64,000 nt of DNA from Symbiodinium natans (GCA_905221605.1 CAJNDS010002272.1:174501-238500), one strand, 5' to 3'. Shown: positions 1 to 9,778, numbered from the stretch's first letter. The notes: a model not told the origin generated them from the sequence alone. A program made the numbers and translations.

Positions 1-69
1 ATTTCTTTCATCCTCTAGTACACTTTCTCTTTTTCATCTACATTTAATATTTATTGGTATTCTTCTTAC

Positions 70-214
70 CTTTTCCCCAATGCATTTCTTAGGATTTAAT
101 GTTATGCCAAGAAGAATCCCATCCTTTCCAGATTCTTTTAATTCCTGGAATTCCCTGTCATCTATTGGATCAGGAATAACTTTCCTATCTTTTGGTTGTT
201 TTACTATTAAGGGA
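70..214 (-). CDS. Internal exon, AT-rich, minus strand
   Basis: On the minus strand an acceptor CAG (complement of 215-217) lies next to the telomeric array, followed by 48 open codons (begins [11 protein letters not shown], ends NPKKCIGEK) and a canonical donor GTAAGA at 69-64. It is hydrophilic and protein-like, but the codons are AT-rich, unlike almost every + strand exon here. It is the only convincing minus-strand exon. It could belong to a divergent gene beyond the left edge or reflect an assembly join. Family not recognised. Confidence 0.5.
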
Positions 215-221
215 CTGACAG

Positions 222-480
222 CTCAAACCCTAAACCCTAAACCCTAAACCCTAAACCCTAAACCCTAAACCCTAAACCCTAAACCCTAAACCCTAAACCC
301 TAAACCCTAAACCCTAACACCTAAACCCTAAACCCTAAACCCTAAACCCTAAACCCTAAACCCTAAACCCTAAACCCTAAACCCTAAACCCTAAACCCTA
401 AACCCTAAACCCTAAACCCTAAACCCTAAGCCCTAAGCCCTAAACCCTAAACCCTAGCCCTAAACCCTAAACCCTAAGCC
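222..480. repeat. Telomeric array (CCCTAAA)n
   Basis: About 35 near-perfect C-strand heptamers with a few CCCTAAG variants toward the right. It starts 5 bp after the minus-strand acceptor at 215-217, so on the minus strand it is the 3-prime part of an intron. It is not a chromosome end: unique sequence flanks both sides. Confidence 0.95.
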
Positions 481-570
481 CAAAACCCTCAGCAAACTTG
501 GGGGCTGAGGGCTTAGGGCTCATACGATGGAAGGTTTTGGGGGGTCAAGGCTGGGTTCGGGGTAGAAGAA

Positions 571-662
571 ACCCTAAACCCTAAACCCTAAACCCTAAAC
601 CCTAAACCCTAAACCCTAAACCCTAAACCCTAAACCCTAAACCCTAAACCCTAAACCCTAAA
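571..662. repeat. Telomeric array (CCCTAAA)n
   Basis: Thirteen perfect heptamers between two short unique islands. The island 493-533 (CAG before, GT after) could be a small exon but is not clearly coding. Confidence 0.9.
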
Positions 663-769
663 CTATGGGGTTTCGGGTTTAAGGCTTGCAACTCTGGCCC
701 AACTCCCAGGGTTTAGGCTTTAGGGTTTAGGGTTTATGGAGGGTTTAGGGTTTGGGGTGGAAAATGCAG

Positions 770-834
770 ACAAGCAGAATCACCACGTGGAGGTCTCCAA
801 CCTGGACTTTATGAACCTGGGATGCGCGCGCTAA
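770..834 (+). CDS. Terminal exon of unknown gene
   Basis: Acceptor TGCAG then AC plus 20 codons (DKQNHHVEVSNLDFMNLGCA R) to TAA at 832-834. TTTAGGG arrays lie on both sides. Needs one incoming nucleotide. No family recognised. Confidence 0.45.
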
Positions 835-923
835 GGCCTTGGGAAAACGTCACATGTTAGGTTGAGGGTTGAGGGTTTAGGGTTTAGGGTTTCGGGTTTA
901 GGGTTTAGGGTTTAGGGATTCAG

Positions 924-1243
924 ATTCAGAGGGTCGTATTTTCGCTGAAGCTCAGAGGGGTTTTAAGGGCCTAAACCCCTAAACCCCTAAACCCCTAAAC
1001 CCCTAAACCCCTAAACCCCTAAACCCCTAAACCCCTAAACCCCTAAACCCCTAAACCCCTTAACCCCTTAACCCCTTAACCCCTAAACCCCTAAACCCCT
1101 AAACCCCTAAACCCCCAAACCCTCAAACCCCCAAACCCTAAACCCTCATTTAGTTGACCTGTCTTCCCTTTCAGTGGCCGTCGGCTCCTCCACTGACTTC
1201 TGCTGAGCCGCAAGGCACAGCGACGAATTCGAGGTCCATCAAG
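924..1243 (+). CDS. Two exons of unknown gene
   Basis: Exon 924-959 (12 codons, IQRVVFSLKLRG) and exon 1175-1243 (23 codons, starts WPSAPPLTSAEP). Both are whole codons, so phases agree. The second acceptor has a pyrimidine tract (CTTCCCTTTCAG). The intron carries a CCCCTAAA array (969-1100), and the donor after 1243 runs into TTTAGGG repeats. A possible further exon 1390-1424 follows. Family unknown. Confidence 0.5.
969..1140. repeat. Variant array (CCCCTAAA)n
   Basis: About twenty 8-mers CCCCTAAA with a CCCCTTAA stretch in the middle. This is one of several arrays uniformly built from a one-base variant of the telomeric unit. Confidence 0.9.
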
Positions 1244-1481
1244 GTTGGGGTTTAGGGTTTAGGGTGTAGGGTTTAGGGTTTGGGGTTTAGGGTTTAGGGT
1301 TTAGGGTTTAGGGTTTAGGGTTTAGGGTTTAGGGTTTAGGGTTTCGCCCCAAATGAATAACTGCATTAGGGTTTTGCCCCAATGAACAGCTGCACTTCGA
1401 GGCGCCTCTAAGTCCTCTAAGTAGGTTGCAAGTATAGTCTTATAATTCAGGGCGTATAAGGACCCATGAAGCTCCAAGTAG

Positions 1482-1661
1482 CCCTAAACCCTAAACCCTA
1501 AACCCTAAACCCTAAACCCTAAACCCTAAACCCTAAACCCTAAACCCTAAACCCTAAACCCTAAACCCTAAACCCTAAACCCTAAACCCTAAACCCTAAA
1601 CCCTAAACCCTAAACCCTAAACCCTAAACCCTAAACCCTAAACCCTAAACCCTAAACCCTA
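1482..1661. repeat. Telomeric array (CCCTAAA)n
   Basis: About 25 uninterrupted perfect heptamers, among the longest arrays in the window. Small possible exons follow at 1692-1719 and 1923-1959 (the latter CAG, GSRVLWAFRGIG, GT). Confidence 0.95.
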
Positions 1662-1997
1662 GCCCAAGCCTGACCCCAGACTAGACGCCAGAACTGTTTC
1701 AGCCATGAACATGAACGGGGTTTCCGAAACTAGGGGTACCCCTTGTTGGGGGGTCCCTTGAAGGGGGTTCTATTCTATTTGGGCCCTAAACCCGAAACCC
1801 TAGTTAAACCCTAAAACCCTGAACCCGGAAAGTACTCCTAATTTGCGAAATGCCCCCGCATCAGCAGTCCCTCACTGACTTGACTCACAGGCATGGGGGT
1901 TGACGTAGGGCTTTGGGCGCAGGGGGTCTCGAGTCCTCTGGGCTTTCAGAGGAATCGGGGTTTATATAGGGCTTAGGGTTTAGGGTTCGGGTTCCAG

Positions 1998-2322
1998 TTG
2001 CAATTGTGCCCCGACCTGCGGCGCTCGGTCAAATCTCCATTTTCGATGGAGTGGGGGCCTTCAATGGAAGGGCCCCCTTGAAATTATCCCCCGTGGTGCC
2101 AGCCACAAGCGATGCGCACCACTCGGCCACTGCCCTGCACGAGCGACGGCACGAGTCAAGGTTTCAAAGCCTAAGCCCTAACCCTAAACCCTAAACCCTA
2201 AGCCCTAAACCCCAAGCCCGAAACCCTCAACCCTAAACCCTAAACTGGGGAGTCCGTGGCAAGTACGGCTGGCGCGGCCTCTGCATAGGCAAAGTGTCCT
2301 GGAAGCTGCATCAGCACGATGA
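1998..2322 (+). CDS. Two exons, possible C5-methyltransferase-like motif
   Basis: Exon 1998-2160 follows CCAG, is open for 53 codons (AIVPRPAALGQISIFDGVGA then FNGRAPLKL...) and ends AG|GTTTCAA. ISIFDGVGAF resembles motif I of C5-cytosine methyltransferases (SLFDGIG-type). No catalytic PCQ motif is visible, so this is a weak resemblance. A second island begins at 2253. Joined in phase it gives PWQVRLARPL... to TGA at 2320. In another frame the same island ends KLHQHDEL at TGA 2327, an ER-retention-like tail. Confidence 0.4.
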
Positions 2323-2487
2323 ACTGTGAAGCTGGAAGCTTTGACGGGTTTGGGGCTGAGGTTTTAGGGTTTAGTATGTTGAGGGTTAGGGTTTAGGGTT
2401 AGGGTTTAGGGTTTAGGGTTTAGGGTTTAGGGTTTAGGGCTTAGGGCTTAGGGTCTAGGATTTGAAGAATTAGAATAGGGGGGTGGG

Positions 2488-2552
2488 GGGTTATTCTGAA
2501 CAACTACAAAGGGACCATAAGGGAATGTTATTGGTCATTGTTCCGACCCCCA
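2488..2552. mobile_element. MITE-like repeat, family 5, copy 1
   Basis: About 65 bp matching 5748-5806 and, inverted, 40278-40342. Shared core GGGACCATAAGGGAATRTTA. It lies in intronic sequence between telomeric blocks. No target duplication could be fixed. Confidence 0.5.
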
Positions 2553-2599
2553 AATTAGGGGGGGTGTCGAGGATGTTGGGTTTGGGGCTTAGGGTTCAG

Positions 2600-2699
2600 C
2601 AGGCGCGAAGTAAGGGTGGCATCCGAGCAGCTTCTCCTGGATGTGTTGAAAGTCTTTAAGTCTGACGCTCAGACCTGCTGGCTCACCCCTCCATCCTGA
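2600..2699 (+). CDS. Terminal exon, unknown gene
   Basis: TTCAG acceptor, one nucleotide, then 32 codons (RREVRVASEQLLLDVLKVFK...) to TGA at 2697-2699. Amphipathic and protein-like. Upstream intron ends in telomere-derived GGGTTCAG. Downstream 2700-2905 looks like 3-prime untranslated or intronic sequence without repeats. Confidence 0.55.
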
Positions 2700-2908
2700 A
2701 CTGGGTTTGGGAGTACTATACCTTAATGCATTTTTTGGTTCTGGGTTCCTAAAAACTAGCTACATATGCCTAAAAGTTTATAGTTTTCATCCAGGGTCTA
2801 CTCCAACGTAGGGTGAATCAGGGTGCTTCGGCAATGAATTACGACGGCTCGGGCTTTGGTTTTACGGTTTTGGGTTCTGGGCTTCAGGGTTTTTTGGGTT
2901 TAGAGCAG

Positions 2909-2958
2909 CCCTAGTGTTTCTCCGTGACCTCAAGGAAAGACGCCGTCTTTTGGAATGA
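2909..2958 (+). CDS. Short terminal exon, unknown gene
   Basis: After GAGCAG, two nucleotides plus LVFLRDLKERRRLLE and TGA. Charged helix-like composition. A second frame is also open here (KDAVFWNDHAICRP), so frame is uncertain. Confidence 0.35.
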
Positions 2959-3092
2959 CCACGCGATTTGCAGACCATCATGGTTTCTGAACCCCCTAAA
3001 CCGTGCACCCGAAACTCCGATACGGGGTTCAACAAGAATGGTCACCCTAAACCCCAAACCCCAAACCCTAAACCTATAGCCTAAACCCTAAA

Positions 3093-3510
3093 CCCTACAA
3101 ACCCTACAAACCCTACAAACCCTACAAACCCTACAAACCCTACAAACCCTACAAACCCTACAAACCCTACAAACCCTACAAACCCTACAAACCCTACAAA
3201 CCCTACAAACCCTACAAACCCTACAAACACTCTACCCCCCTCACCACACCCTACAAAACCCTACAAACCCTTACAAAACCCTACAAACCCCTACAAACCC
3301 TACAAACCCTACAAACCCACAACCTACAAACCCTACAAACAACCTACAAACCCTACAAACCCTACAAAACCCTAACACCTACAAACCCTACAAACCCTAC
3401 AAACCCTACAAACCCTACAAACCCTACAAACCCTACAAACCCTACAAACCCTACAAACCCTACAAACCCTACAAAACCCTACAAACCCTACAAACCCTAC
3501 AAACCCTGAA
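3093..3510. repeat. Variant array (CCTACAAA)n
   Basis: About 50 copies of an 8-mer CCCTACAAA/CCTACAAA variant with minor indels, flanked by normal CCCTAAA repeats. It forms the 3-prime half of the intron before exon 3558. Confidence 0.9.
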
Positions 3511-3557
3511 CCCTGAACCCTGAACCCTAAACCCTAAACCCTAAACCCTAAACCCAG

Positions 3558-4533
3558 GCCTGCAATAAGTTGACGGAATTTGAGGGGGGAGCCACGTCGG
3601 CAGGGCCCTATGTGCAGCTGAAGGCGAGCGAAGCTTTGCTGGCCAGGTGCAAAAAGGTGGTTTAGGGTTTAGGGTTTAGGGTTTAGGGTTTAGGGTTTAG
3701 GGTTTAGGGTTTAGGGTTTAGGGTTTAGGGTTTAGGGTTTAGGGTTTAGGGTTTAGGGTTTAGGGCCACCCAACTTCTCTAAACCCTCCCATCCCCAAAC
3801 CAGATGCCTAGTAAACCCCAAACCCCCAACCTTAAACCTTTAAACCCTAAACCCTAAACCCTAAACCCTAAACCCTAAACCCTAAACCCTAAACCCTAAA
3901 CCCTAAACCCTAAACCCTAAACCCTAAACCCTAAACCCTAAACCCTAAACCCTAAATCCTAAGCAGCCTCGGTCCTTCCCCCTTGACCTCGAGGACTTGC
4001 GCGCCCTGGTTGCCAGGCAAGCCTTTACAACAGGGTTTATAGGGTTTATAGTGTTTATATGGTGTATACAGTTCATGGGGTTGATAGGGTTATAGGGTTC
4101 CTAGGGTTCCTAGGGTTCCTAGGGTTCCTAGGGTTCCTAGGGTTCCTAGGGTTCCTAGGGTTATTAGGGTTCCTAGGGTTCCTAGGGTTCCAGGGGTTCC
4201 TAGGGTGTCCTAGGGTTCCTAGGGTTCCTAGGGTTCCTAGGGTTTAGGGTTAGGGTTGTATAGAGTTTACAGGATTTGCAGGGTTAGTAGGGCTTGGTTT
4301 ATAGGGAAGGTTGCAGGGTTCGTAGGTGTCTTAAGCGGTTCATAGGGGTTTTAAGGGTTTACAGGGGGGCTACAGGGTCTGAAGGTTTTTTTTCGGAGTT
4401 GTAGGGCCTGTGGTGTACGGGTTTCTGGGCTTCAGCGTTTCAGCATTGGAGGCTCATCTTGTGGACCACAGGTTCCAGCGGTTTAGGGTTTAGGGGGGTG
4501 GGGGTTTCGCGTTTGGTGCACCAAAAACAGTAG
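3558..4533 (+). CDS. Three-exon gene end, unknown
   Basis: Exon 3558-3656 is exactly 33 codons ([20 protein letters not shown]..., ends ARCKK) between ACCCAG and GTGGTTTAGGG. Exon 3967-4034 ([20 protein letters not shown]...) follows AAGCAG and ends GG|GTTTATAG. Exon 4444-4471 (IGGSSCGPQ) joins in phase. The next AG is followed by TAG (4531-4533), a plausible stop. The first intron is (TTTAGGG)n then (CCCTAAA)n, the clearest hairpin-type telomeric intron in the window. Function unknown. Confidence 0.55.
4091..4240. repeat. Variant array (CCTAGGGTT)n
   Basis: GGGTTCCTA 9-mers, about 15 copies. They produce a spurious GFLGFLGFL reading frame. Located in the intron after exon 3967-4034. Confidence 0.9.
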
Positions 4534-4833
4534 CTGGAGGTTCGGCTTTTATGAGGGCTTCGGTGCATCATGGCTTGGGGGTTTAGGGTTTAGGGTTTAG
4601 GGTTTAGGGTTTAGGGTTTAGGGTTTAGGGTTTAGGGATTCAGGGTTTTTGGGAGGTGGTTGGGCTTGGGCTCATCTTGAAGCATGCTTGTAGACCCTAA
4701 ACCCTGAACCCTGACCCCGAACCCCGAACCCTTAACCCCTGAATCCTAAACCCTGAGCCCTAAGCCCTAAAGCCGAAACCCTAAGCCCTAAACCCTAAAC
4801 CCTAAACCCTGAACCCCAAAGCCCCTGCCGTAG

Positions 4834-5095
4834 ATCGCGCGTGCCTTACGGAGGCCCCCACAGCGCTTTGCCTGCGCCCTTGACGGTCGCCTGCCACTTG
4901 GTTTAGATGTGTGGCTTAGGGTTTAGGGTTTAGGGTTTAGGGTTTCTTGCTTCGAGTCAAGGAAACTACTTGGACCCTTAATGGGCCGGGTTTAGGGCAA
5001 GAAAGAGTTCAGCGTTTTGAGCTCAGAAGGGTTTCTGATCAGAGCTTGGGATTTGGGATTTACATTCCCTCCACTTGCTTTATGGGTGGTTTTGA
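4834..5095 (+). CDS. Three-exon gene end, unknown
   Basis: Exons 4834-4900 (IARALRRPPQRFACALDGRL PL, +1), 4957-4989 (KETTWTLNGP) and 5043-5095 (ELGIWDLHSLHLLYGWF then TGA). All phases agree. The introns are short (56 and 53 nt) and carry TTTAGGG units, the first beginning GTTTAGAT and the second GTTTAGGGC. Function unknown. Confidence 0.55.
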
Positions 5096-5424
5096 GTAAC
5101 CCTAAACCCTAAACCCTAAACCCTAAACCCTAAACCCTAAACCCTAAACCCTAAACCCTGAACCCTGAACCCTGAACCCTAATCAAGGTTCTGTAGGGCT
5201 TTTGAGGGCGTTGGGGGTGTTATAAAGGGTTTAGGGGTCCTCAACCTCCAAAAGCCCGGCACAGAACCAATGCCCGAAGCTCTAAAGCCTAAACGCTAGT
5301 TTAGGGTTTAGGATTTAGGGTTTAGGGTTTGGGTTTAGGGTTTAGGGTTTAGGGTTTAGGGTTTAGGGCCACCCTAAAACCCTCCAAAAATCACTCTATA
5401 CAAGTATGAATTCCCATCCTACAG

Positions 5425-5513
5425 CTCGCAAACCCCCCCCCCCCTTCTCTCGCGAAAGCGCGAGGCTGGTGGATCCGGTTGAGACGCCCTCTGGCCAGGC
5501 TGCCAACCCCTAA
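5425..5513 (+). CDS. Terminal exon with proline run
   Basis: CTACAG acceptor, two nucleotides, then RKPPPPFSRESARLVDPVET... ending QAANP at TAA (5511-5513). The 12-C run is in frame. The stop lies in the first repeat of the following CCCTAAA array. Confidence 0.5.
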
Positions 5514-5747
5514 CCCTAAACCCTAAACCCTAAATCCTAAACCCTAACCCTAAACCCTAAACCCCTAAACCGTAAACCCATGCGGGTAGCTCTCCGAACT
5601 ATGAACTGATCCAGTAGGGGCCCACAAGGTTGTATCGGGGATCCCCGGCCCCTCCACCCTTTAAGCCCTGAACCCGAAAACCGACGCGGGAATCCGGGGC
5701 CGTGATCCTTGTACTATAGGGCTTCAATGGTTTTAATAGGGTTCGGA

Positions 5748-5806
5748 GGGTTATTCTAGTATACTTAAAAAGGGACTATGCGGGAATATTACTAACAATT
5801 TCTCCG
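5748..5806. mobile_element. MITE-like repeat, family 5, copy 2
   Basis: Matches 2488-2552 over about 60 bp (GGTTATTCT...AGGGACTATGCGGGAATATTA...TCTCCGACC). Inside a long intron. Confidence 0.45.
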
Positions 5807-5827
5807 ACCGGGCTTCTGGAATCGTAC

Positions 5828-6020
5828 GGTTTCGGGTTCAGGGTTCAGGGTTCAGGGTTCAGGGTTCAGGGTTCAGGGTTCAGGGTTCAGGGTTCAGGGT
5901 TCAGGGTTCAGGGTTCAGGGTTCAGGGTTCAGGGTTCAGGGTTCAGGGGTCAGGGTTCAGGGTTCAGGGTTCAGGGTTCAGGGTTCAGGGTTCAGGGTTC
6001 AGGTTCAGGGTTCAGGGTTC
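5828..6020. repeat. Variant array (TTCAGGG)n
   Basis: About 27 copies of TTCAGGG, a one-base variant of TTTAGGG, then normal TTTAGGG. Local homogenisation of a variant unit. Confidence 0.95.
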
Positions 6021-6254
6021 AGGGTTTAGGGTTTAGGGTTTAGGTTGTTGCCTTCATTCCCTCCTGACGTCAAGGGGACAAAGGCACGTTTCGGCAAAGC
6101 GCACCCGACAACCCGCATCTGCGACCCAAGAGACGATTCCCTAAACCCTTATAAGCCCTACACCCTAAACCCTAAGGCCCAAGCCCTAACCCCTAAGCCC
6201 AAGGCCCGAGGCCCTAGGCCCTAAGCCCTACACTCACAATTCCGAAAGCAGCAG

Positions 6255-6342
6255 CCCCAAGACGCAAAACCCCAAAACAACACGTAGACCAGCCAGCAAA
6301 CCGAGGGCGAAAGCCCTGTTCGACCAACAGCTAAGGGCTTAG
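6255..6342 (+). CDS. Terminal exon, basic C-terminus
   Basis: GCAG acceptor, one nucleotide, then 28 codons (starts PKTQNPKTTRRPASKPRAK, ends ALFDQQLRA) to TAG at 6340-6342. Lysine/arginine-rich. Function unknown. Confidence 0.45.
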
Positions 6343-6589
6343 GGGTTTAGGAGTTTGGGGGTTTAGGTTCAGGGTTTAGGGTTTAGGGTTAGGGTTTAGG
6401 GTTTAGGGTTTAGGGTTTAGGGTTTAGGGTTTAGGGTTTAGGGTTTAGGGTTTAGGGTTTAAGGTTTAGGGTTTAGGGTTTTGGGTTTTGGGTTTTGGGT
6501 TTAGGGTTTAGGGTTTAGGGTTTAGGGCTTAGAGCTTAGGGTGTAGGGTTTAGGGTTTAGGGGTGTAGAGTTTACATAGGACCAAGCAG

Positions 6590-6644
6590 GTGTGCGAGCG
6601 GGCCATTCTGGCCCAGAAGCTGGTGGAGTCACAAGGCCTGTTGG
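6590..6644 (+). CDS. Internal exon, unknown gene
   Basis: AAGCAG acceptor, 18 codons VCERAILAQKLVESQGLL plus G, donor GTTAGGG into a 140-bp TTTAGGG array. Strongly protein-like helix. Confidence 0.5.
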
Positions 6645-6887
6645 GTTAGGGTTTAGGGTTTAGGGTTTAGGGTTTAGGGTTTAGGGTTTAGGGTTTAGGG
6701 TTTAGGGTTTAGGGTTTAGGGTTTAGGGTTTAGGGTTTAGGGTTTAGGGTTTAGGGTTTAGGGTTTAGGGTTTAGGGTTTAGGGTTAGGGTTTAGGGTTC
6801 AGGGTTCAGGGTTCAGGGTTCAGGGTTCAGGGTTCATGGTTCAGGGTTCAGGGTTCAGGGTTTAGGGTTAAGCGCTGCGGGTTGAGC

Positions 6888-6987
6888 TTGGGATGTTCCC
6901 CCTTATACCCACAGTCCTTAACAGGGAATCATAGTAGGGGGACCTATAATTCCTATTCAGGACTATGAATGTACGGGGGAACATCCT
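6888..6987. mobile_element. MITE family 1, copy 1
   Basis: TIR TTGGGATGTTCCCCCTTAT...GGGGGAACATCCT, with inner palindrome around ACAGTCCTTAACAGGG / CCTATTCAGGACT. About 100 bp, non-coding, flanked by telomeric repeat on the left. Five other copies in the window. Confidence 0.7.
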
Positions 6988-7272
6988 ACACCCGAGACGC
7001 CATATGTGTTTGCATGAGGCGCCTGCCCCTTCACTGGTGCTCCCCTCGACCTGGCACAGTGCAGGCACCCTGATGCAGGGAATCGACGTGAAAGCATGCT
7101 CTTCGGTACTCTTATTGTCTTTAGACCTTATAACCCTTATCAACCCTATTACCTCCCCCCCAAACACCACAACCCTTAAAACCGGAATCCTACTACCCCC
7201 AAAAACCCTGAACATGAACAACCTAAACCCGAACCCATTGATGTGAGTACCTGCGGAGGTTGTAGCCGTCAG

Positions 7273-7362
7273 TCGAGACCAGTTCTGATTTCGCCACAGA
7301 AGTTTTGATTTTGTCATGGGCTCTTGCTTACAACATGTTTGCACGTTTTTTTTCTCAAAAGG
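7273..7362 (+). CDS. Internal exon, unknown gene
   Basis: GTCAG acceptor, two nucleotides, then 29 codons (ETSSDFATEVLILSWALAY... FSQK) plus G before GTTCGACA. Contains a hydrophobic stretch LILSWALAYNMF. A possible exon with AGTLMQGIDVKACSS lies at about 7060-7110. 7425-7526 is a purine and (TG)n microsatellite with a G run. Confidence 0.5.
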
Positions 7363-7424
7363 GTTCGACATACCACGCATCAGAGAAACCAGCCCTAGCC
7401 AGACCTGTCTCTGAGTCAGTGCAG

Positions 7425-7526
7425 AGAGAGCGAGCGAGCGAGTGCGTGTATGCGCGCGAGAGAGAGTGTGTGTGAGAGAGAGATTGTGTGTGTGTGTGCG
7501 CGCGTATGGGGTGGGGGGGGGGGGGT
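7425..7526. repeat. GAGC/GT microsatellite and G run
   Basis: Mixed (GAGC)n, (GT)n and (GA)n microsatellite followed by about 14 G. Reading frames through it are low complexity and were not annotated. Confidence 0.8.
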
Positions 7527-8080
7527 GACAGGTTTGGGAGTGTGTGGGGACGACGATTGTTTTTTGAAGCGCCAAAGGCCCACAATGCTTTGTGTCCTTT
7601 CGGCATTTCCATGCAGAGTGCCTAGACCCTAAACCTAAACCTGATAAACACTAATTACACCCTAAAACCTAAACATAAACCTAAACCTTATAAACCCTAA
7701 TTAAATCCTAATTAAGCCCCAAACCCTAAACTTTCTAAACCTTCTAAAACTTCTAAACCTTCTAAACCTTCTAAGCCCTAAACCCTGGAGACGCCTCAAG
7801 CAAGGCTGACAAAACTGAGCAGGTCTGTACTGACTGCTCACTGAGCTGGTAGCCCCACATGGAAACGACACATGATGCAGGAGCCTCACCCGGAAGTCGG
7901 TCAGGGCTACCTAAACCCTAAACCTAAACCTTACAAACCCTAAACCCTAAACCCTAAACCCTAAACCCTAAACCCTAAACCCTAAACCCTAAACCCTAAA
8001 CCCTAAACCCTAAACCCTAAACCCCAAACCCTAAACCCTAAACCCTGAACCCTGAACCCTATGAACCCCAAAGGCGCCAG

Positions 8081-8160
8081 CCCGAGCTGCGCCGCGAGCT
8101 GCGCGCCTGGCTGCGCAGCCGGCCCAAACGCAGCGGAGAGCACGCGGCCAAAAAAAAAAA
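8081..8160 (+). CDS. Internal exon, lysine-rich end
   Basis: GCCAG acceptor, 26 codons (PELRRELRAWLRSRPKRSGE...AAKKK) plus AA, donor GTTTAGGG. The exon ends in an 11-A run that codes lysines. Very basic, possibly nuclear. Family unknown. Confidence 0.55.
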
Positions 8161-8274
8161 GTTTAGGGTTTAGGGTTTAGGGTTTAGGGTCTAGGGTCTA
8201 GGGTTTAGGGCCTAGGGTTTATGGATGTCGTCGGGCTGCAAGGCTTGCAGACGTTCAGGGTGTTGGGGGTGTAG

Positions 8275-8403
8275 GGATTCCGGGGCAACGCTTCGTTTTC
8301 TCGAGCCTTGTCTTTTGAGGATGTTTTGAGGATGCTGTCCACAAGCTTCCCCCCCTCACCCTTTGGCTTGTCAGACATACCCGAGTCCAACCCTAAACCC
8401 TAA
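8275..8403 (+). CDS. Candidate terminal exon
   Basis: After GTGTAG, 42 codons (GFRGNASFSRALSFEDVLRM..., ends IPESNPKP) to a TAA supplied by the CCCTAAA array. Phase does not follow directly from 8160, so the join is unproven. Confidence 0.35.
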   Translation, partial: GFRGNASFSRALSFEDVLRMLSTSFPPSPFGLSDIPESNPKP

Positions 8404-8507
8404 ACCCTAAACCCTAAACCCTAAACCCGGAACCCTAAACCCTAAACCCTAAACCCGGAATGCTCGGAGAATCTTGGTAGTCAAGTCTACTGATACCTCG
8501 GTTGTAG

Positions 8508-8639
8508 GCTCCTACTGACGGCTTCGGCAATTTTGCTGCCCGACTTGTTGAATGTATTTTAGCGCATTTGACGACCCCCTTTCAAGAAATCGACATAAAG
8601 AAGGACTGCGGGCTCGGGGTCTTCTACAGGGCCCTCTAA
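8508..8639 (+). CDS. Terminal exon, unknown gene
   Basis: GGTTGTAG acceptor, 43 codons (APTDGFGNFAARLVECILAH..., ends GLGVFYRAL) to TAA 8637-8639. Good hydrophobic/charged balance; one of the most protein-like single exons. Family not recognised. Confidence 0.55.
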   Translation, partial: APTDGFGNFAARLVECILAHLTTPFQEIDIKKDCGLGVFYRAL

Positions 8640-8776
8640 ACCCCGAAAGCCCCTAAACCCTAAACCCTAGACCATAGACCCCAGACCCTAAACCCTAAAC
8701 CCTAAACCCTAAACCCTAAACCCTAAACCCTAAACCCTAAACCCTAAACCCTAAACCCTAAACCCGGCCGGCCTAG

Positions 8777-9534
8777 TTGCGTCGGCAGCTTGGGGCTGAG
8801 GGTCCAAGGGTTTGCTTCGCTGAGGCGTGGACCATGCATACGTGCTTGGCCTCTCCAGGTGTGCCCCGGCTCTTAGGGTTTAGGGTTTAGGGTTTAGGGT
8901 TTAGGGTTTAGGGTTTAGGGTTTAGGGTTTAGGGTTTAGGGTTTAGGGTTCAGGGTTCAGGGTTTAGTTTTTAGGGTTTAGGGTTTAGGGTTTAGGGTTT
9001 AGGGTTTAGGGTTTAGGGTTTAGGGTTTAGGGTTTAGGGTTTAGGGTTTAGGGTTTAGGGTTTAGGGTTTAGGGGCCCGTTTCTTTATCCGCTTGGTTCC
9101 TAGTAGGGAGTGAGGGAGTTCGGGCCCCTGATGCACCCTTGACGGGATTACATAAGGGACCTCGCTCCCTCATTCATTACTCAGAATCAGGTTGGCTTAA
9201 GATACCAAAGAACACGAGAATCCTTCCCAAAGGGTAATCCCAACTATCACTGACTGCAAGGCTTTTTGATGGTTTTGGGGTGGCTCCCTAAATCCTAAAC
9301 CCTAAACCCTAAACCCTAAACCCTAAACCCTACACCCTAAACCCTAAACCCTAAACCCTAAACCCTAAACCCTAAACCCTAAACCCTAAACCCTAAACCC
9401 TAAACCCTAAACCCTAAACCCTAAACCCTAAACCCTAAACCCCTCCGTTTGGCTTCTCAACATCCCAGGTGCAATGCGTTAGCGGCACAGAGCGCACCGC
9501 GCTTCAGAAGTACGAGATCGTGCCCGGTGCTTGA
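8777..9534 (+). CDS. Three-exon gene end, unknown
   Basis: Exons 8777-8858 (LRRQLGAEGPRVCFAEAWTM..., +G), 9191-9233 (WLKIPKNTRILPK) joining in phase, and 9469-9534 (VQCVSGTERTALQKYEIVPG A) ending TGA. The last junction does not fit in phase, so a small exon may be missing. The first intron holds telomeric arrays and a MITE-like palindrome at 9103-9180. Confidence 0.5.
9103..9180. mobile_element. MITE-like palindrome, family 7
   Basis: GGGAGTGAGGGAG near the left and CTCCCTCATTCATTACT at the right form imperfect inverted ends. A relative with GAAGTGAGGGAGTGG lies at 42235-42320. Confidence 0.4.
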
Positions 9535-9778
9535 ACTTGGGAGGGGGAGGGGGGGTAGTTAGGGTTGGGGTGTTTAGGGTTTAGGGTTTAGGGTTTAGGG
9601 GCTTAGGGGTTTAAGGCTAAGAGTTTAGGGCCAAACCCTGAACCCTTATCCCTAAGCCCCAAACCCTAAAGTTTCGGGGTTTGGGGTTTTGGTTTTTAGG
9701 GTTTAGAGTTTAGGGCCATTCCCTGAACCCTTATCCCAAACCCTAAAAAGTTTAAGGTTTTTAGGGCTCAGGGCCCAG

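Noticed and set aside
222-480. True chromosome end
   Set aside because: Arrays occur throughout with unique sequence on both sides and in both orientations, so they are interstitial.
4059-4247. Open frame of GFLGFLGFL repeats
   Set aside because: Direct translation of a 9-bp variant telomeric array; no independent coding signal.
6868-7575. 235-codon minus-strand open frame
   Set aside because: Runs through a MITE and a GT/GA microsatellite; overlaps a convincing + exon at 7273-7362.
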